Shown one piece after another: positions 1 to 5,654 of a stretch of DNA of 5,654 bases (positions within the stretch are counted from its first letter, which is position 1; the number at the start of each line of letters is the position of its first letter). The DNA is from an uncultured Armatimonadota bacterium (GTDB lineage: Bacteria > Armatimonadota > Armatimonadia > Armatimonadales > Armatimonadaceae). The stretch is taken from positions 1-5,654 of the forward strand of contig CAIRTT010000518.1 in assembly GCA_903881535.1 (NCBI GenBank), read 5' to 3'. The notes beneath the pieces were generated by a model. The model did no database searches. It was not told the origin of the DNA and saw only the letters and a list, made by a program, of their open reading frames with translations. Both the position numbers and the translations under genes were made by a program.

Positions 1-953
1 ACCCACTTGAAGCCGACGGGCGTTTCAATGATCTCGACGCCCATTTGGCGCGCGATGGCATCGATGCGTCCGCTGGTTGCAACAGAGCGCACGATGGCGC
101 CGCTGCCCATCCGCTGTGCCCAGTGCCATGCAGTCAGCTGGAGCACATCGTTACTGGTGATGTACGTTCCGGTTTCATCGACCATCCCAAAGCGGTCAGC
201 ATCTCCATCCATGGAGAGACCGATCTGGGAGCCAGTGCTGCGGACAAGTGCGCCAAGCTCGCGGAGGTTGGTTGCATTCGGCTCTGGAAGACTGCCACCA
301 AACAGCGGGTTCCGCTCGTTGTGGATGGTGTGAACCTTGACGCCAGCCCCTTCGAGCAACGTGGAGAGGTAGCCACGTCTTGCGGCGTACAGCGGGTCAA
401 CACAGATGGTCAGGTTTGCATTGCCGATGGCATCAAAGTCGATCAGCTTTCTGACATGTGCAAAGTAGGCAGGCTGTGGGTTGATCTTGGTTGGTACAGG
501 GCCACCGGTTTTGACGAGGTCAGGGTTTTCCTGAAGCTCGGCAATCCGTCTGACAATGGGGTCTGTGTCTGCTGGGAGTGCTGGGTGGAGGTAGTCCGGG
601 ATGAACTTGATGCCGTGGTACTCAGGAGGGTTATGGGATGCGGAGAGCATCACGGCGCCCGCGAGGTTCATGTCTTTGATGGTGTAGGCGACGACAGGGG
701 TTGGGGTGTCACGATCGACAACATAGGCGGGGATGCCATTTGCTCCCAAAATGTCGGCGACGAGGGCTGCGAACTGTTCGCTAAGGAAGCGTGCATCGTA
801 CCCGATGACGATGCCTTTGCTGCCTTTCCCTTGGCCGTTGACATGGTCGGCAATGGACTGTGCGACGAGAGCCACATTGTCAAATGTGAATTCGCGGGCC
901 ATTACTGCGCGCCAGCCATCGGTGCCAAAGGTTATCTTTTTCGATGCGATCAT
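1..953 (-). CDS. Phosphoglucomutase/phosphomannomutase family protein (alpha-D-phosphohexomutase), 3' end outside window
   Basis: This cytoplasmic enzyme family moves a phosphate between C1 and C6 of hexose phosphates (glucose or mannose), through a phosphoserine and a bisphosphate intermediate. The 317 visible residues begin MIASKKITFGTDGWRA, the usual N-terminal loop of the family. The active-site loop SASHNPPEYHGIKF lies at about residues 104-117, with S106 the expected phosphoserine. The magnesium loop DGDADR is at 249-254, with Asp 249, 251 and 253. The sugar-specificity loop TPVGFKW begins at 311 and runs to the edge. Domains 1 and 2 and part of 3 are present; about 150 residues, including the phosphate-binding fourth domain, should lie to the left. 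The ATG at 953 is preceded by a weak GGTGA (962-958). An ATG at 964 is out of frame and stops at once; an in-frame GTG at 1010 would add residues unlike the family. All catalytic residues in view are intact. Glucose versus mannose specificity, or GlmM-like use, cannot be decided here, so no symbol is given. Confidence 0.95.
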   Translation of the reverse strand, partial: MIASKKITFGTDGWRAVMAREFTFDNVALVAQSIADHVNGQGKGSKGIVIGYDARFLSEQFAALVADILGANGIPAYVVDRDTPTPVVAYTIKDMNLAGAVMLSASHNPPEYHGIKFIPDYLHPALPADTDPIVRRIAELQENPDLVKTGGPVPTKINPQPAYFAHVRKLIDFDAIGNANLTICVDPLYAARRGYLSTLLEGAGVKVHTIHNERNPLFGGSLPEPNATNLRELGALVRSTGSQIGLSMDGDADRFGMVDETGTYITSNDVLQLTAWHWAQRMGSGAIVRSVATSGRIDAIARQMGVEIIETPVGFKW

Positions 954-986
954 GTTTTCACCATACCACTGAGGGCAATCTTCCAG

Positions 987-1009
987 AACTGTTGTGCAGT
1001 TAGCGCACA
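987..1009 (-). other. Two overlapping, mutually exclusive small hairpins upstream of the phosphohexomutase gene
   Basis: In the minus-strand transcript, TGTGC (1009-1005) can pair with GCACA (997-993) over a 7-base loop. Alternatively AACTG (1001-997) can pair with CAGTT (991-987) over a 5-base loop. The two stems share bases 997-1001 or the neighbouring loop, so only one can form at a time. Each has only 5 base pairs and neither is followed by a T-run, so this is not an intrinsic terminator. A regulatory role is speculative. Confidence 0.25.
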
Positions 1010-1012
1010 CTA

Positions 1013-1032
1013 CGGTTGATTTCGGTTGAATT
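1013..1032. repeat. 10-base tandem direct repeat in the phosphohexomutase leader
   Basis: Two adjacent copies, CGGTTGATTT (1013-1022) and CGGTTGAATT (1023-1032) on the plus strand, differ at one base. The 10-base period puts both copies on the same face of the helix. They overlap the downstream edge of the candidate -10 and the expected transcription start, a position where a regulator could act. Chance occurrence cannot be excluded for so short a repeat. Confidence 0.45.
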
Positions 1033-1058
1033 ATCCGTCGGATTTAGTGTAATTGAAA
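1030..1058 (-). promoter_or_regulatory. Possible sigma70-type promoter for the phosphohexomutase gene
   Basis: On the minus strand, TTTCAA (1058-1053, three of six matches to TTGACA) is followed after 17 bases by GATAAT (1035-1030, five of six matches to TATAAT). It lies in the only clearly AT-richer part of the window, about 75 bases upstream of the phosphohexomutase ATG at 953. The spacing and the -10 are good but the -35 is weak, and promoter consensus in this organism is unknown. The placement would make the phosphohexomutase a separate transcription unit from the lipoprotein gene. Confidence 0.3.
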
Positions 1059-1161
1059 CTCGAAAATCGAAATACTTGACGCACCAATCGTTGTAACTCA
1101 GTAAAGCGTTCCATCGCATCCCGCACTTACCAACGCAATGTACGAATCAATGCCAGTACGC

Positions 1162-2094
1162 TTACGTCCGTGGGACGAGGCTTATATCCACAACCTTCGG
1201 TGCATTGGGAGGCGTGTTCGCACTTGTCAGTGTAAATACGCCGCTGTCGCCATCCAAGTAGCCCGCCGCCAGCACCTGCAGGCGGTATGTCCCGATCGGA
1301 CGCAGGAAGCCGTATTTGCCGTTTACATCCGTGGTCGTTGTCTCAACCTGGACATCATTGCGGAGCAGGACCACACTCACACCCGCGAGCTTTGTCGCAG
1401 CATTTGTGCTATCGGTAACGGTCCCGGTAATCGTATTCGCCGTAGCGGGTGGGTTTGTATTGCCATCATCGATGAGGGCAACATCTCCAATATCCAAGTA
1501 CCCGACACCAACATTTACGGTCTTGACAGCGCTTGCTGGTCCAAGGCTTGCCGTCAGCTCCGCGGTACCCTCGAGGACATTTTCAAGCAGGAAGCGCCCG
1601 GCGCTGTCGGTCACCGCACTGATGGAGCCAATATCTGTGGTGATCGAAACAAACGCATCGGCGGCAGGCGTGCCCGTCGGCGCGAGAACCCGGCCACCGA
1701 CCTGCCCGATATTGATAATCAGAACGATGTCCGTGTTGGCTCCCGCTTTGACCGCAGGCTGAAAGGCAATTGTCTGTGATGGCTTGCCGGGGACTGTTAC
1801 AGTGGCCGTAAATGCACCGACGAGTGCATTATTTATTACAAAAGACCCAACCGGGTTTTGCACATTGGCATTGTCACGCGTAAATGTCACGGCGGACTTA
1901 CCGCCGATCAGCACGGTAGCCCCTTCGACTTCGATGTCATTGTCGGCGGCGTTGCGCACGATACCACTGACGACTGTCTTGGCTGTCGTTGGACCCCCGC
2001 CACCTCCACACCCGATGGCACCGATGGCTACACTGCCAAATCCCATCATCCAAAGCAGCTCGCGGCGTGTTGGTTTTTGCATTTTCGATTCCAT
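1162..2094 (-). CDS. Tat-type lipoprotein with three carboxypeptidase-regulatory-like (transthyretin-fold) repeats
   Basis: This is a 310-residue lipoprotein of unknown specific function. The N-terminus has a twin-arginine-like motif TRRELL (9-14), a hydrophobic stretch (about 13-28) and a lipobox AIGC with the lipidated Cys at 29. A run of five glycines follows, probably a flexible tether. There is no Asp at +2, so retention in the inner membrane by the classical rule is not indicated. Three beta-sandwich repeats follow, at about 41-129, 131-207 and 221-307. Each opens with a G-x-V strand (SGIV, GGRV, TGTV) and has a turn such as TDSAGRF or TDVNGKY; the third ends with YRLQVLAAGY, typical of CarboxypepD_reg-like domains. 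A short Asn/Thr/Pro linker separates repeats 2 and 3. The ATG at 2094 lies 3 bases after the upstream stop, with GAGG (2104-2101) spaced 6 bases. A second ATG at 2082 would give M5. Such domains are usually structural or ligand-binding in surface proteins; no catalytic domain is visible. It is probably co-expressed with the preceding secreted protein. Confidence 0.9.
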   Translation of the reverse strand: MESKMQKPTRRELLWMMGFGSVAIGAIGCGGGGGPTTAKTVVSGIVRNAADNDIEVEGATVLIGGKSAVTFTRDNANVQNPVGSFVINNALVGAFTATVTVPGKPSQTIAFQPAVKAGANTDIVLIINIGQVGGRVLAPTGTPAADAFVSITTDIGSISAVTDSAGRFLLENVLEGTAELTASLGPASAVKTVNVGVGYLDIGDVALIDDGNTNPPATANTITGTVTDSTNAATKLAGVSVVLLRNDVQVETTTTDVNGKYGFLRPIGTYRLQVLAAGYLDGDSGVFTLTSANTPPNAPKVVDISLVPRT

Positions 2095-2104
2095 GGATTA
2101 CCTC
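2095..2104 (-). promoter_or_regulatory. Ribosome binding site of the lipoprotein gene, embedded in the end of the upstream gene
   Basis: GAGG at 2104-2101, read on the minus strand, runs straight into the TAA stop (2100-2098) of the large secreted protein, and the lipoprotein ATG follows after TCC. The spacing from GAGG to ATG is 6 bases, close to ideal. Because ribosomes finishing the first gene release on this site, the two genes are probably translationally coupled. It also supports the ATG at 2094 over the internal one at 2082. Confidence 0.7.
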
Positions 2105-5100
2105 AGCCTCGTCAACGGACGCGTAGTCACGATTTGATTACCATCTTCATCTACCATCGTGATGCGAACGATGTAGTTGCCCGCCGGTGTTTCTTTTCCA
2201 TCAGCGCCACGGCCATCCCAGAGGAACGTGCTCTCCATACCGGATGCCGCCTTGGAAGGCGTGAGCATCGCAACCCGCTGACCGGTGAGCGTTTGAACCT
2301 CAGTAGAAGTCTCTGCGCTGCGGGTGGTTTGAACGACGATACGCGTCGCGCCGCTGGAACGTCCTGGCACCTGGATGTGGATATTTCTGACCTGTAGCTG
2401 CACCGAAGATTTCGCGCCGATGGTCAGCTGAAAGCGCATCAGTTTCCCGGCAGCTCCCTGCACAACCACCTGACCACTTTGGCTCACTGCATAACGTGTC
2501 CCAGATTGCTTATCGATCAGCGTGACCCGGGAATCCTTACCGATGCTTACCGGTGTGACACGCAGCGAAAGCGAGCCTGTGACTGCCGGGGTGACCTCGA
2601 TGTCCCAGATACCGTTCTTACTGCTTGCATCGGAGCGGATATCACGCAACAAGCGGCCACGGACACGGCTTGCTTTGGGTGCACTGAACGCTGCAACCAG
2701 CTGCCCGCCAGCGGATGGAGGGCCTTCTTTATCGAGCCCGGGGTTGAACGCATCCGATGCGCCCGCAGCCGTTCCCGCGGTTAATGTTTCATCGGAGCCA
2801 ACGCCATCGGAGATCTTGATACGCAGCTCAGTTTGGAGCGCCGGCGCTGGAACACCACGGGATGAACCTGGAGGCTGGACACTCCGGGTAGTACCGGGGC
2901 CTGGAATCAGGATTGTGACACCGGATGGCGCATAGACACGCACCCAATAGCCCTGCCACTCGGAGTTGTCGAGCTGTGTGGCCACGATGTACTTGCGGGT
3001 CACCGAATCCCAGCGGTAGATGTCTTCAGCGACGAGATTCTTGGTGACAGCCTCGGCCCAAGTGATCGGATCATTGTCCAAAAAGCCAACGCGGAGGTTT
3101 GCCGTGTCTATCAGGCCATCGAATGGACTACCAATCATGTTCCAGCCAAACGGTGCCGCCACGGGAAGATCGATGTCGGTTGCTGGAATCTCTCCCGTAT
3201 AGGCGATTTCGTGGGTGGACTTGTTTTCTGGGACAAGCTTCATCCAGAAGGCGCGCCCAGGCACAATCGGCCCGAGAAGGGGCCTGTCAGGAACCGCCAT
3301 TTCATAGAGGTTACGCAGCGGGTCGTACTGGGTGAGCACGAAATCCGAGAATGGGAGGTTGATCATGACGCCTGGATCGGCATTTAGTGGCCGTGCAGGG
3401 AAGCTGACGAGGCGGAGCTCATTTGTCGGGAAGCGCTTGCTAACCGTCGTGATGCCACCTGCGGTGTTGTCGGTCTTGATAACGACCCAGTTGATGCCAT
3501 CCCCGAGGTTGCGGCTAACCGTGATAACTTCGCCGACGGAAACGCCGGGGCGTGAGATTCGTGTCCTGTAGAGCTCACCGAAAGCGGCTCCCAGGGTGAA
3601 GCCAGCACCGGCGCGTGCGATATTGGTTTGGCCGTTCCGCTGTTGACCACCGGGGGTGAGGAGCTGTGTGACATTCACATCACCTGTCGGGGCCGTGCCG
3701 GCCCAGATCACTTGCAGGTCTCCGGTGATGCCACTTGGGAGGTAGGCGCGGGTTGTCATTTGCCCGATGCTGAAGTCCATCGTGATACGGCCATCATCAA
3801 AGCCCTGGCTTGGGAAGGAGAGCGTGGTCAGAAAGCCTTCGCCATCGACGACTTGTGCCTGTTCACTGGATGACCCCAGCGATGGAATCCGCGAGCCGGT
3901 CGCATCGTGGTACTCGGCAAACGCACGGCCATCGAGCAGGGTTTCATCTCCAACCGGTGTTGTGCGGTAATAGACGAGCGCGATCAGGGCACTCTGTCCG
4001 CTTGCCGCTGAATTCTCACTTGGAAGGATGAATGGGTAGAGTTTGGTTCCACCGGTGATGCTGGTATCGAGGATGAACTGCCGCTGCATCCACTGTTGGA
4101 ATGGCAGGCCTTCGACATCGGAGACGACATTCTTCACAAGCGCTGCGAGAAACGGAACATTTCCTTGAAGATTCCCAGTTGGGTCGGCATCTACAGCAGC
4201 GTAATAGCTCTCATTCAGCTGGCGGAAGAAGTCAGGATTTTCCATCCAGACCTTTAGCCAAGCGGCTCCTGCCATCCCGAGACGCGGCTGGAGCATTTTT
4301 GCGATGGTGAATTGTCCATCGATGGGGATGTTTGCCTGGGCTGGCGGGAAGAACGTGTTGTTTCCGAGTGCCGGGTGGTTGAGCAGGTCGTATTGCGGAA
4401 GCAGGGTGTAGAGGTTGTTGGCCGTCGGGTCCTGGAAGCCAAGGCTAGGGTCACGCGCGATGATGCTGGCTGCGGCGCGCGCAAACCCCTGTTCCCACGC
4501 ATCGTAGTGGAAGGCCAGCGGCCCGTGATAGGCATGGATGAGGTTGAGCAGAAAGGCATTCGCAAGCGTATCGATGCTTCTGTAGAGCGGCAGGTAGATG
4601 CGGTTTTCGCTGACATTGTAGGCACCGAATGCCAGACGTTCGACATCGGTTGCGGTACCGGTCTCGAAGAAGCCCATGCTCTTGATGGCGACCGTGCTGG
4701 TGGTGGATGGCTTGCCGTAAATCGCATCCAGCTTTGGCTTTACAACCTCGTAGAAGTTCTGTAGGAAGTCCTGCAGCACGATCGGGTTGCCGTTGGAATC
4801 CGCAAGGCTTGCGCCGTTGAAGCCTTCAAAGCTGAGCGTGATGTTGCCGTTTCCAAAAACGCGGGTTGTCTTTTTGGTTGGAGGCGCGATGAGGCGCCCT
4901 GAGACCCGGTTACGCACCAGCGTGGAAACGGGGAGAATTGCTTTTGCTGACCCTTGCGACTTCGTTTGTGCACCGATGGCCCGTTGCTGTGATGACCAAT
5001 AGGCGCGCAGGCGACGCTCAACCGTGGGCTGTGTTGCAGCACCTTTGCCCGTAGGGACATCGATGATCAGAGCTTCCTGCGGCCCGCTTGAGACGGTTGC

Positions 5101-5247
5101 AAAGCGGTCATTGATGATGTTTTTGCCACGTCCGATGCCTTGTGCATCCGAGCGCGGAGCGGCTATCGCGAAGGTGAACGCGGCGATGACAACGGTGATC
5201 GCAGCACGCAGACGCAGTAGTGGAAACGGTTGGGTGAAAGTCATCAT
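2098..5247 (-). CDS. Large secreted multidomain protein: degenerate gluzincin-like peptidase domain, GYWV-type beta module, FlgD-like C-terminal Ig domain
   Basis: This is a 1049-residue exported protein, counted from the ATG at 5247; its exact function is unknown. Residues 1-35 form a signal peptide: R12 and R14, a hydrophobic core at about 15-30, and a likely signal peptidase I site after SDA35. Residues about 134-404 resemble a zincin peptidase domain, with LLNLIHAYHG at 233-242 and WEQGFARA at 251-258, but the HExxH ligands are replaced (see findings). Residues about 419-610 look beta-rich. Residues 611-785 hold a two-part module: LRLVSFPARPL, YDPLRNLY and FWMKL, then GWNMIGSPF, WDSVTRKY and GYWVRV. 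After a Pro/Ser/Gly linker, residues about 806-945 form another beta domain containing SDAFNPGLDKEGPP. The C-terminus (about 964-1047) is FlgD-like, with FLWDG and TPAGNYIVRI. The start was chosen because GGAG (5262-5259) lies 11 bases upstream and a normal signal peptide follows. A GTG at 5310 would add 21 residues ahead of the signal peptide and has no ribosome site. The downstream lipoprotein starts 3 bases after the stop. A surface adhesion, scaffold or substrate-binding role is inferred. Confidence 0.85.
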   Translation of the reverse strand: MMTFTQPFPLLRLRAAITVVIAAFTFAIAAPRSDAQGIGRGKNIINDRFATVSSGPQEALIIDVPTGKGAATQPTVERRLRAYWSSQQRAIGAQTKSQGSAKAILPVSTLVRNRVSGRLIAPPTKKTTRVFGNGNITLSFEGFNGASLADSNGNPIVLQDFLQNFYEVVKPKLDAIYGKPSTTSTVAIKSMGFFETGTATDVERLAFGAYNVSENRIYLPLYRSIDTLANAFLLNLIHAYHGPLAFHYDAWEQGFARAAASIIARDPSLGFQDPTANNLYTLLPQYDLLNHPALGNNTFFPPAQANIPIDGQFTIAKMLQPRLGMAGAAWLKVWMENPDFFRQLNESYYAAVDADPTGNLQGNVPFLAALVKNVVSDVEGLPFQQWMQRQFILDTSITGGTKLYPFILPSENSAASGQSALIALVYYRTTPVGDETLLDGRAFAEYHDATGSRIPSLGSSSEQAQVVDGEGFLTTLSFPSQGFDDGRITMDFSIGQMTTRAYLPSGITGDLQVIWAGTAPTGDVNVTQLLTPGGQQRNGQTNIARAGAGFTLGAAFGELYRTRISRPGVSVGEVITVSRNLGDGINWVVIKTDNTAGGITTVSKRFPTNELRLVSFPARPLNADPGVMINLPFSDFVLTQYDPLRNLYEMAVPDRPLLGPIVPGRAFWMKLVPENKSTHEIAYTGEIPATDIDLPVAAPFGWNMIGSPFDGLIDTANLRVGFLDNDPITWAEAVTKNLVAEDIYRWDSVTRKYIVATQLDNSEWQGYWVRVYAPSGVTILIPGPGTTRSVQPPGSSRGVPAPALQTELRIKISDGVGSDETLTAGTAAGASDAFNPGLDKEGPPSAGGQLVAAFSAPKASRVRGRLLRDIRSDASSKNGIWDIEVTPAVTGSLSLRVTPVSIGKDSRVTLIDKQSGTRYAVSQSGQVVVQGAAGKLMRFQLTIGAKSSVQLQVRNIHIQVPGRSSGATRIVVQTTRSAETSTEVQTLTGQRVAMLTPSKAASGMESTFLWDGRGADGKETPAGNYIVRITMVDEDGNQIVTTRPLTRLR

Positions 5248-5262
5248 AGGTGTGCACACTCC
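5248..5262 (-). promoter_or_regulatory. Ribosome binding region of the large secreted protein, containing a perfect 10-base palindrome
   Basis: GGAG (5262-5259) is the likely Shine-Dalgarno sequence, 11 bases before the ATG at 5247, which is a rather long spacing. Its last G starts the perfect palindrome GTGTGCACAC (5259-5250), which fills most of the gap to the start codon. The palindrome could be a binding site for a dimeric regulator. As RNA it could form only a very tight, probably unstable hairpin. Confidence 0.4.
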
Positions 5263-5274
5263 GCGCCGGGCGGT

Positions 5275-5305
5275 GATTGGTAAGACACGCGCAGCGGGGC
5301 CAATC
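5275..5305. repeat. Inverted repeat GATTGG ... CCAATC in the leader of the large secreted protein
   Basis: Six-base arms, GATTGG (5275-5280) and CCAATC (5300-5305) on the plus strand, match perfectly and are separated by 19 bases of GC-rich sequence. The arm centres are 25 bases apart. A second small inverted repeat, AGCAA (5311-5315) and TTGCT (5323-5327) with a 7-base loop, lies just upstream in the direction of transcription. The leader 5385-5248 thus holds several small symmetric elements but no clear -10/-35 pair. Operator or RNA-structure roles are only possibilities. Confidence 0.3.
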
Positions 5306-5368
5306 TTCACAGCAAGGCCACGTTGCTATGTCAGATGTTACCCTGCCCCGCACTAGGCATCCCGTCGA

Positions 5369-5387
5369 AATCCGGTTTGGTCGGATT
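5369..5387 (-). terminator. Weak stem-loop at the DUF1501 stop codon, possible terminator
   Basis: On the minus strand, AATCCG (5387-5382) and CGGATT (5374-5369) form a perfect 6-base-pair stem with a 7-base loop (ACCAAAC). The stem includes the last two bases of the TAA stop codon. Only a short TT/TTT follows, then GC-rich sequence, so it lacks the T-run of a proper intrinsic terminator. It may slow or partly end transcription, or protect the 3' end of the message. Confidence 0.2.
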
Positions 5388-5654
5388 AGCCAAACTTCAG
5401 AAGCTGCTTGAGGACTTTCCCGTCATCTGCAGGGCCGATATAGCGCTGGGCCAGCCCTTGGTAGCGATAGCTGAAACGGTGTGGATTCAGGCCGGCTGCG
5501 TGCATGATGGTTGCTTGGAGGTCACGGATGCCGACGGGGTCTTTGGTGATGTTATAGCCAAGGTCATCCGTTTCGCCGAGGGAGATACCGCCCTTGATAC
5601 CGCCACCCGCCATAAACATCGTGAACGCGTGTGGGTGATGGTCCCGGCCAATCA
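5386..5654 (-). CDS. DUF1501 family protein, C-terminal part (5' end outside window)
   Basis: Eighty-eight C-terminal residues are visible, ending in KQLLKFG and a TAA. They begin with GRDHHPHAFTMFMAGGG and continue through IKGGISLGETDDLGYN, DPVGIRDLQATIMHAAGL and RFSYRYQGL. This order (DHHP, then AGGGxKGG, GxTDxxGY, DLxATxxHxxGL, YRYxG) is the familiar C-terminus of DUF1501 proteins, which are related to the sulfatase/alkaline phosphatase fold. The DHH histidines are probably metal ligands, by analogy with that superfamily. Full-length members are usually over 400 residues, often with a Tat signal at the N-terminus, and are abundant in Planctomycetota, Verrucomicrobiota, Armatimonadota and Acidobacteriota. 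The substrate is not established. The next gene on the same strand begins after 138 bases, so an operon is possible but not shown. The missing N-terminal part and any DUF1553/DUF1549 or DUF1800 partner would lie to the right of the window. Confidence 0.92.
   Translation of the reverse strand, partial: IGRDHHPHAFTMFMAGGGIKGGISLGETDDLGYNITKDPVGIRDLQATIMHAAGLNPHRFSYRYQGLAQRYIGPADDGKVLKQLLKFG

Noticed and set aside
45..1019. A 324-codon open frame on the plus strand opposite the phosphohexomutase gene.
   Set aside because: It lies entirely antisense to a clear conserved gene; its translation is rich in Cys, Val and Gly with no recognisable domain, and it arises from the codon pattern of the minus-strand gene.
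1076..1104. TTGACG on the plus strand as a -35 box.
   Set aside because: No -10 at proper spacing and no plus-strand gene follows it.
1098..1127. A GTAA-G-T-GCG / CGC-T-TTAC stem on the minus strand after the lipoprotein gene, as a terminator.
   Set aside because: The stem is bulged, the loop is 13 bases and no T-run follows.
1138..1779. A 213-codon plus-strand open frame opposite the lipoprotein gene.
   Set aside because: Its product is rich in Arg, Cys and His with no domain, whereas the minus strand has a signal peptide, lipobox and beta repeats.
5248..5310. A GTG start at 5310 that would extend the large secreted protein by 21 residues.
   Set aside because: No ribosome binding site precedes it, and the extension would place a charged stretch before an otherwise normal signal peptide; the ATG at 5247 has GGAG upstream.
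5310..5340. A CTGACA sequence on the minus strand as a -35 box for the large secreted protein gene.
   Set aside because: At 16-18 bases downstream the best -10 matches are only TGTGAA or worse, so no promoter can be supported.
5331..5360. A 9-codon minus-strand open frame (MPSAGQGNI) in the leader, a possible leader peptide.
   Set aside because: It has no run of one amino acid, no convincing ribosome site and no linked terminator or antiterminator structure.

Overview
The window carries four protein genes, all on the minus strand, so transcription runs right to left: a DUF1501 protein (3' end only), a large secreted multidomain protein, a small Tat-type lipoprotein, and an alpha-D-phosphohexomutase (5' part only). 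No rRNA, tRNA, CRISPR array, insertion sequence or other mobile element was recognised.

The organism looks like a Gram-negative-type bacterium with moderate-to-high GC from a phylum rich in secreted beta-sandwich proteins. The mix of a DUF1501 protein, a GWN-x-IG-x-PF / GYWV surface module, a C-terminal FlgD-like Ig domain and an FGTDGWRA-type phosphohexomutase fits Armatimonadota (Fimbriimonas or Chthonomonas relatives) best. Planctomycetota, Chloroflexota or another environmental phylum are not excluded. This is inference from protein style; no taxonomic marker is present.

Layout from the right, in transcription order. (1) 5654-5386 is the C-terminal 88 residues of a DUF1501 protein. (2) 5385-5248 is a 138-base leader with several short inverted repeats and no convincing promoter. 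(3) 5247-2098 is a 1049-residue exported protein: signal peptide, a peptidase-like domain whose HExxH zinc motif appears destroyed, a two-part GYWV-type beta module, a further beta domain and a FlgD-like Ig domain. (4) 2094-1162 is a 310-residue lipoprotein with three transthyretin/carboxypeptidase-regulatory-like repeats. It starts 3 bases after the previous stop and its Shine-Dalgarno sequence lies inside the end of the previous gene, so the two are almost certainly translated from one mRNA. (5) 1161-954 is a 208-base AT-richer gap with a possible promoter, a 10-base tandem repeat and two competing hairpins. (6) 953-1 is the phosphohexomutase, which continues past the left edge.

Genes 3 and 4 form a likely cell-envelope pair: one exported, with a protein-binding style architecture, and one lipid-anchored with beta-sandwich repeats. 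The phosphohexomutase is a cytoplasmic sugar-phosphate enzyme and probably a separate transcription unit. The most notable point is the apparent pseudo-peptidase: its fold context is recognisable but three of the expected metal or catalytic residues are replaced.
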